In this document: positions 63,369 through 64,000 of the stretch, piece by piece
Position numbering within the stretch: position 1 is the stretch's first letter
Layout: each line of letters begins with the position of its first letter
NCBI RefSeq assembly: GCF_040436345.1
Contig: NC_133221.1
Location: 21,772,665-21,836,664 of the forward strand
Length of the DNA stretch: 64,000 bases
Direction of reading: 5' to 3'
Source: Pagrus major
Taxonomy: Eukaryota; Chordata; Actinopteri; Spariformes; Sparidae
The notes under the pieces: generated by a model
Told to the model about the DNA's origin: nothing
The model's database searches: none
What the model saw: only the letters and a program-made list of their open reading frames with translations
Program-made: the position numbers and the translations under genes

Positions 63369-64000
63369 GTGTGTTAATTCCTGGCTGGCTTGCCAATGGC
63401 TCGCTGTCACTTCCAGTTACTGGTGATTCCCTTAGATTTCCCCCGACTGTGATGATGGGTCTTTAATAGAAAGCTGCTCTCTCCTCCCGAAGAGAGAGAG
63501 GGACAGAGAGAGGGAGAGCAAGTGAGAGTGAGGAGGGGTGGCAGGCTAGCGAGGCTTTGTGTCCAGCTAGACCATTGTGGTCGACTCAACAGGGAACATT
63601 TTTACGGGAGGACTTTTTTTTTTCCATTCCCCAAGTAGAAATGAGGGATCAATGAGGGACTGAGGATATTTATTCATTGGAGGTTTACATTCACTAAAAC
63701 AGGTGAGGTAGCTGTTGGTTCTTGGTGTCTTCAGGCCAAAATATGTTAAGTTTAAATGTTGTTTAATATATATGTGTAGCTGCTATAATAGTTACTTTTT
63801 CATGTCTGGATGTTTGGACTTTTCCAGCCATTTTGGTCCTTTAGCACGGACATTTGCTGTTTGAATACATTTGTATTTTGGTTATTCATGTGTAAATGTT
63901 ACCATTTTGAAATGCGGATGCTGTGAAAAACACTGTATAATTTAATTTAAGTGTGGCCTTACATGTAAGCACTACTTTGACATTGCCTGATTGACAATCC
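36708..64000 (+). CDS. espn: espn (espin), actin-bundling protein; 5' part, runs off the right edge
   Basis: Nine certain coding exons give an N-terminal ankyrin-repeat domain (residues 1 to about 350), then a conserved linker ([25 protein letters not shown]), a first proline-rich segment with NLRHVE, the [11 protein letters not shown] motif, and a second proline-rich segment ending RRPSSSSG. Every block matches vertebrate espin in order. Espin bundles F-actin in hair-cell stereocilia, Sertoli-cell junctions and microvilli; the ankyrin repeats bind myosin III tails and the proline-rich parts bind profilin and SH3 proteins in the known family. Splice phases agree at every junction (0, 2, 0, 0, 0, 1, 0, 0, 1). 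About 646 codons lie in the window, 664 with the candidate cassette exon. The WH2 and C-terminal actin-bundling module are missing because the window ends. Confidence 0.96.
37760..38045 (-). repeat. Dispersed repeat family X, copy b
   Basis: It reads as the reverse complement of 47981-48263: 'gaaagtgagaaaaaattcct' then 'ggattcatccctttatc', 'ggggtctattctggtct', 'cccatcttccatccaagttt' and 'ctgctgactaaccaacc'. Confidence 0.65.
38050..38315 (+). repeat. Worn fish interspersed repeat (LINE-derived type)
   Basis: It keeps the order of the abundant fish repeat: 'atccattttcaatacttgct', 'gtatcccagcatgctttggg', 'gagaggcagggtactatctg' then 'gacaggc', 'gcattcacaaactgagaaca' then 'acttagaa', and 'acagtgctaatgcctaagcc' then 'acc'. 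Confidence 0.6.
39453..39646 (+). CDS. espn: espn exon 2 (ankyrin repeat 3)
   Basis: 194 bp between acceptor 'gattgacag' and donor GTAAGA. It encodes [18 protein letters not shown], then [20 protein letters not shown], and ends in phase 2 in the Lys/Asn codon after HSP. It matches espin [17 protein letters not shown] and [20 protein letters not shown]. Confidence 0.95.
39722..40003. repeat. Dispersed repeat with inverted ends ('agagatgcacca' / 'gatcggtctcaactct')
   Basis: It starts 'tagagatgcaccaatcca' and ends 'ggatcagatcggtctcaact' then 'cta'. The interior reads 'gatacctgaatttggaaaat' and 'ccgatactgata'. It resembles the fish element that begins 'agggatgcaccgat'. The call rests on recall. 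Confidence 0.45.
42100..42320. promoter_or_regulatory. Candidate intronic regulatory block
   Basis: A complex, non-repetitive stretch in a repeat-poor part of the intron includes 'gatagccgggccccattcac', 'ccaccatctccacggcgaca' and 'accagcgataagataatgag' (tandem GATA cores). Conservation cannot be tested here. Confidence 0.25.
44761..44795. repeat. (ACCTT)n pentanucleotide array
   Basis: Six to seven tandem ACCTT units. Confidence 0.93.
47185..47371 (+). CDS. espn: espn exon 3 (ankyrin repeats 4-5)
   Basis: 187 bp, acceptor 'cttcctacag', donor GTATGT. It encodes [20 protein letters not shown], then [14 protein letters not shown] and [21 protein letters not shown]. Nearly identical to espin. 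Phase 2 in, 0 out. Confidence 0.97.
47773..47955 (+). CDS. espn: espn exon 4 (ankyrin repeats 6-7)
   Basis: 183 bp, 61 codons, phase 0 on both sides. It encodes [20 protein letters not shown], then [12 protein letters not shown] and [15 protein letters not shown], all diagnostic espin words. Acceptor 'tccttttag', donor GTGTGT. The in-frame ATG at 47773 follows the acceptor and is not a start. Confidence 0.97.
47981..48263 (+). repeat. Dispersed repeat family X, copy c (most complete)
   Basis: It runs from 'ctctaccaaggataatttca' through 'aaaactactgaacggatttc', 'aacttggatggaggatg' and 'gaacggatccaggaattgtt' to 'ggaggtatgcactctactga' then 'gtgccattctagt'. It is the plus-strand version of copies a and b and matches a repeat I recall as widespread in fish. 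Confidence 0.7.
49242..49549. mobile_element. TTAA-flanked MITE
   Basis: The left end TTAA-AGGGGCTCTGTG and right end CACAGAGCCCCT-TTAA are perfect inverted repeats of about 12 bp beside TTAA, giving an element of 300 bp without coding capacity. TTAA targets are the mark of piggyBac-like elements. An open frame over it (49263-49490) is incidental. Confidence 0.75.
49640..49771 (+). CDS. espn: espn exon 5 (last ankyrin repeat)
   Basis: 132 bp, 44 codons, phase 0. It encodes [20 protein letters not shown], then [14 protein letters not shown] and KYLRTVENM, as in espin ([35 protein letters not shown]). Acceptor 'cacactgcag', donor GTAAGA. Confidence 0.97.
49772..51015 (+). other. espn intron 5
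   Basis: No exon. About 50540-50790 is a non-repeat block with two CSL-type sites, listed separately. Confidence 0.8.
50540..50790. promoter_or_regulatory. Candidate intronic enhancer with two TGTGGGAA sites
   Basis: TGTGGGAA occurs at 50621-50628 and 50690-50697, both on the plus strand, matching the CSL (RBPJ) consensus. Nearby are 'ctgatcagctgtgag' with a CAGCTG E-box and 'cattagtgtgcactaattaa'. Sites are seen; function is inferred. Confidence 0.35.
51016..51271 (+). CDS. espn: espn exon 6 (conserved linker)
   Basis: 256 bp. It encodes [20 protein letters not shown], then [10 protein letters not shown] and [18 protein letters not shown], matching espin [12 protein letters not shown]...KQPDSGMSSPNTT...LSNYDS. 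Acceptor 'ctctgacag'; phase 1 donor GTAATG. Confidence 0.96.
51764..52053 (+). CDS. espn: espn exon 7 (first proline-rich segment)
   Basis: 290 bp, phase 1 to 0. It encodes [16 protein letters not shown] (espin IQSYMDMLNPELG), a run of polyproline stretches split by Thr, Tyr and Ala, and [17 protein letters not shown]. In the known protein this region binds profilin/SH3 ligands and leads into an additional actin-binding site. Acceptor 'tttgtcacag', donor GTAAGT. Confidence 0.96.
53339..53362. repeat. (AC)n microsatellite
   Basis: Twelve AC units within a longer ACA-rich stretch. Confidence 0.9.
56375..56620 (+). repeat. Possible dispersed mRNA-like fragment
   Basis: The words 'gagagcccagggtgacgtct', 'cttgttttgtccgaccaaca' and 'gtccaaaacccaaatatatt' then 'cagtttacgatca' sit in an open frame of 98 codons (56322-56618) without intron. 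I recall near-identical strings from unrelated fish loci, so it may be a processed-transcript fragment. Its source is not identified. Confidence 0.3.
56950..57111 (+). CDS. espn: espn exon 8 ([11 protein letters not shown] segment)
   Basis: 162 bp, phase 0. It encodes [20 protein letters not shown], then [11 protein letters not shown] and PNEE, as in espin ([31 protein letters not shown]). The acceptor could be 'cttcag' (56949) or the following cag (56952), a tandem NAGNAG site changing one Gln. Donor GTAAGC. Confidence 0.94.
57112..59762 (+). other. espn intron 8
   Basis: No exon was found, although mammalian espin has extra linker residues at this place. The candidate regulatory block at 58780-59135 is listed separately. 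Confidence 0.75.
58780..59135. promoter_or_regulatory. Candidate intronic enhancer, E-box cluster
   Basis: A complex G+C-rich segment has CAGATGG (58854), 'cggcacgtgctgcc' (CACGTG), CCATCTGG (about 58901), 'ggtccattaatttgcctcc', the inverted repeat 'gcacgctttcagagcgtg' and 'cagacacgtgcgg', with another CAGATGG at 59118. At least five E-box-type sites lie in about 330 bp. It is flanked by plain A+T-rich intron. Confidence 0.4.
59763..59997 (+). CDS. espn: espn exon 9 (second proline-rich segment)
   Basis: 235 bp, phase 0 to 1. It encodes [19 protein letters not shown], two polyproline runs separated by SNPTPT, and [10 protein letters not shown], matching espin ...[13 protein letters not shown]...CGQRRSSSSTGS. 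Acceptor 'ctctgaccag', donor GTGAGT. The frame after the donor stays open for 19 codons but lacks espin features. Confidence 0.95.
59998..61102 (+). other. espn intron 9
   Basis: No feature was recognised except a pyrimidine-rich tract before 61103. Confidence 0.7.
61103..61156 (+). CDS. espn: espn candidate cassette exon (18 codons)
   Basis: The 54-bp segment lies between a polypyrimidine tract with acceptor 'gctctgtcaag' and a consensus donor GTAAGT. It is open in the required phase (1 in, 1 out) and reads [19 protein letters not shown] length divisible by three with equal phases is what an optional exon needs. I do not recognise the peptide in mammalian espin, where the exon after RRSSSSTGS continues with KSFNMMSPTG. 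Transcript support would be decisive. Confidence 0.5.
61157..63283 (+). other. espn intron after the candidate exon
   Basis: It contains a diverged direct duplication (62071-62306 and 62362-62571). No WH2-encoding exon was found, so it lies beyond the window. Confidence 0.65.
62071..62571. repeat. Diverged tandem duplication of about 220 bp
   Basis: Unit 1 (62071-62306) and unit 2 (62362-62571) share 'cataaaattaaaagcca', 'caacacatctgagagct', 'gagtttacagctcagatgct', 'acaaaccaggtggctg' and 'ttgttttcta.tga..aacag' in the same order. Identity is high in these words and low between them. Neither unit is coding. Confidence 0.8.
63284..63374. repeat. Long (GT)n microsatellite
   Basis: About 45 GT units with one CG interruption near the right end. 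Confidence 0.97.
63440..63702 (+). promoter_or_regulatory. Possible internal espn promoter and noncoding first exon
   Basis: After the GT array the sequence becomes purine-rich (GAGAGA tract 63490-63535). It then holds a stretch ending 'tcactaaaacag|gtgagg', a strong donor at 63703. ATG codons inside are quickly followed by stops, so it would be a 5' UTR exon. Short espin isoforms in mammals start from internal promoters in this part of the gene, which motivates the call. The evidence is weak without transcripts. Confidence 0.3.
63703..64000 (+). other. espn intron to window edge
   Basis: A+T-rich sequence without a recognised feature. Confidence 0.6.

Noticed and set aside
63181-63396. Poly-(Thr-His) open frame
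   Set aside because: Translation of the long GT array.
1-64000. CRISPR arrays, operons, bacterial terminators, tRNA and rRNA genes
   Set aside because: The DNA is vertebrate; no repeat-spacer array was seen and no cloverleaf or rRNA-like segment was recognised by eye.

Overview
This window is teleost fish nuclear DNA. It has long introns with GT-AG borders, many microsatellites, a decayed Tc1 element, LINE fragments and several dispersed repeats that look typical of fish. Codon-level matches to ACOT7, HES2 and ESPN, in the same order and relative orientation as on human 1p36.31 (ACOT7 minus, HES2 minus, ESPN plus), fix the locus. The species cannot be named from the sequence.

Layout: 1-7.6 kb holds the 5' end of acot7 on the minus strand: a start exon (7437-7486), a 5.75-kb repeat-rich intron and the second coding exon (1568-1685). 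The rest of acot7 lies to the left of the window. At 8.3-9.8 kb and 20.7-22.1 kb lie two complete hes2-type bHLH-Orange repressor genes, both minus strand, both ending in WRPW. They are tandem duplicates: TATA region, at least three upstream blocks and part of the 3' UTR are recognisably shared and in the same order. Exons 1-3 have diverged. The last coding exon is nearly identical over about 330 bp, and the near-identity stops at the exon edges. Copy 2 also lacks one intron. The 12.2-20.7 kb gap contains LINE remains and a dead Tc1 copy.

24-36.7 kb is intergenic DNA between the divergent hes2 copy 2 and espn. It has several G+C-rich, E-box-bearing segments that look regulatory. From 36,708 to the right edge lies the 5' two-thirds of espn (espin) on the plus strand: nine clear coding exons (ankyrin repeats, then proline-rich segments), one candidate 54-bp in-frame cassette exon at 61,103, and a possible internal promoter/first exon near 63.5-63.7 kb. 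The WH2 and C-terminal actin-bundling exons lie beyond the window.

By established family knowledge, hes2 proteins are Notch-pathway-type transcriptional repressors, espin is the actin-bundling protein of hair-cell stereocilia and other microvilli, and ACOT7 is a cytosolic acyl-CoA hydrolase. The genes share a neighbourhood, not a biochemical pathway. The most unusual signal is the pair of hes2 genes: an apparent exon-limited gene-conversion tract plus a duplicated, collinear set of noncoding elements carrying CAGATG E-boxes and, in one block, CACGCG sites. All comparisons were made by eye.
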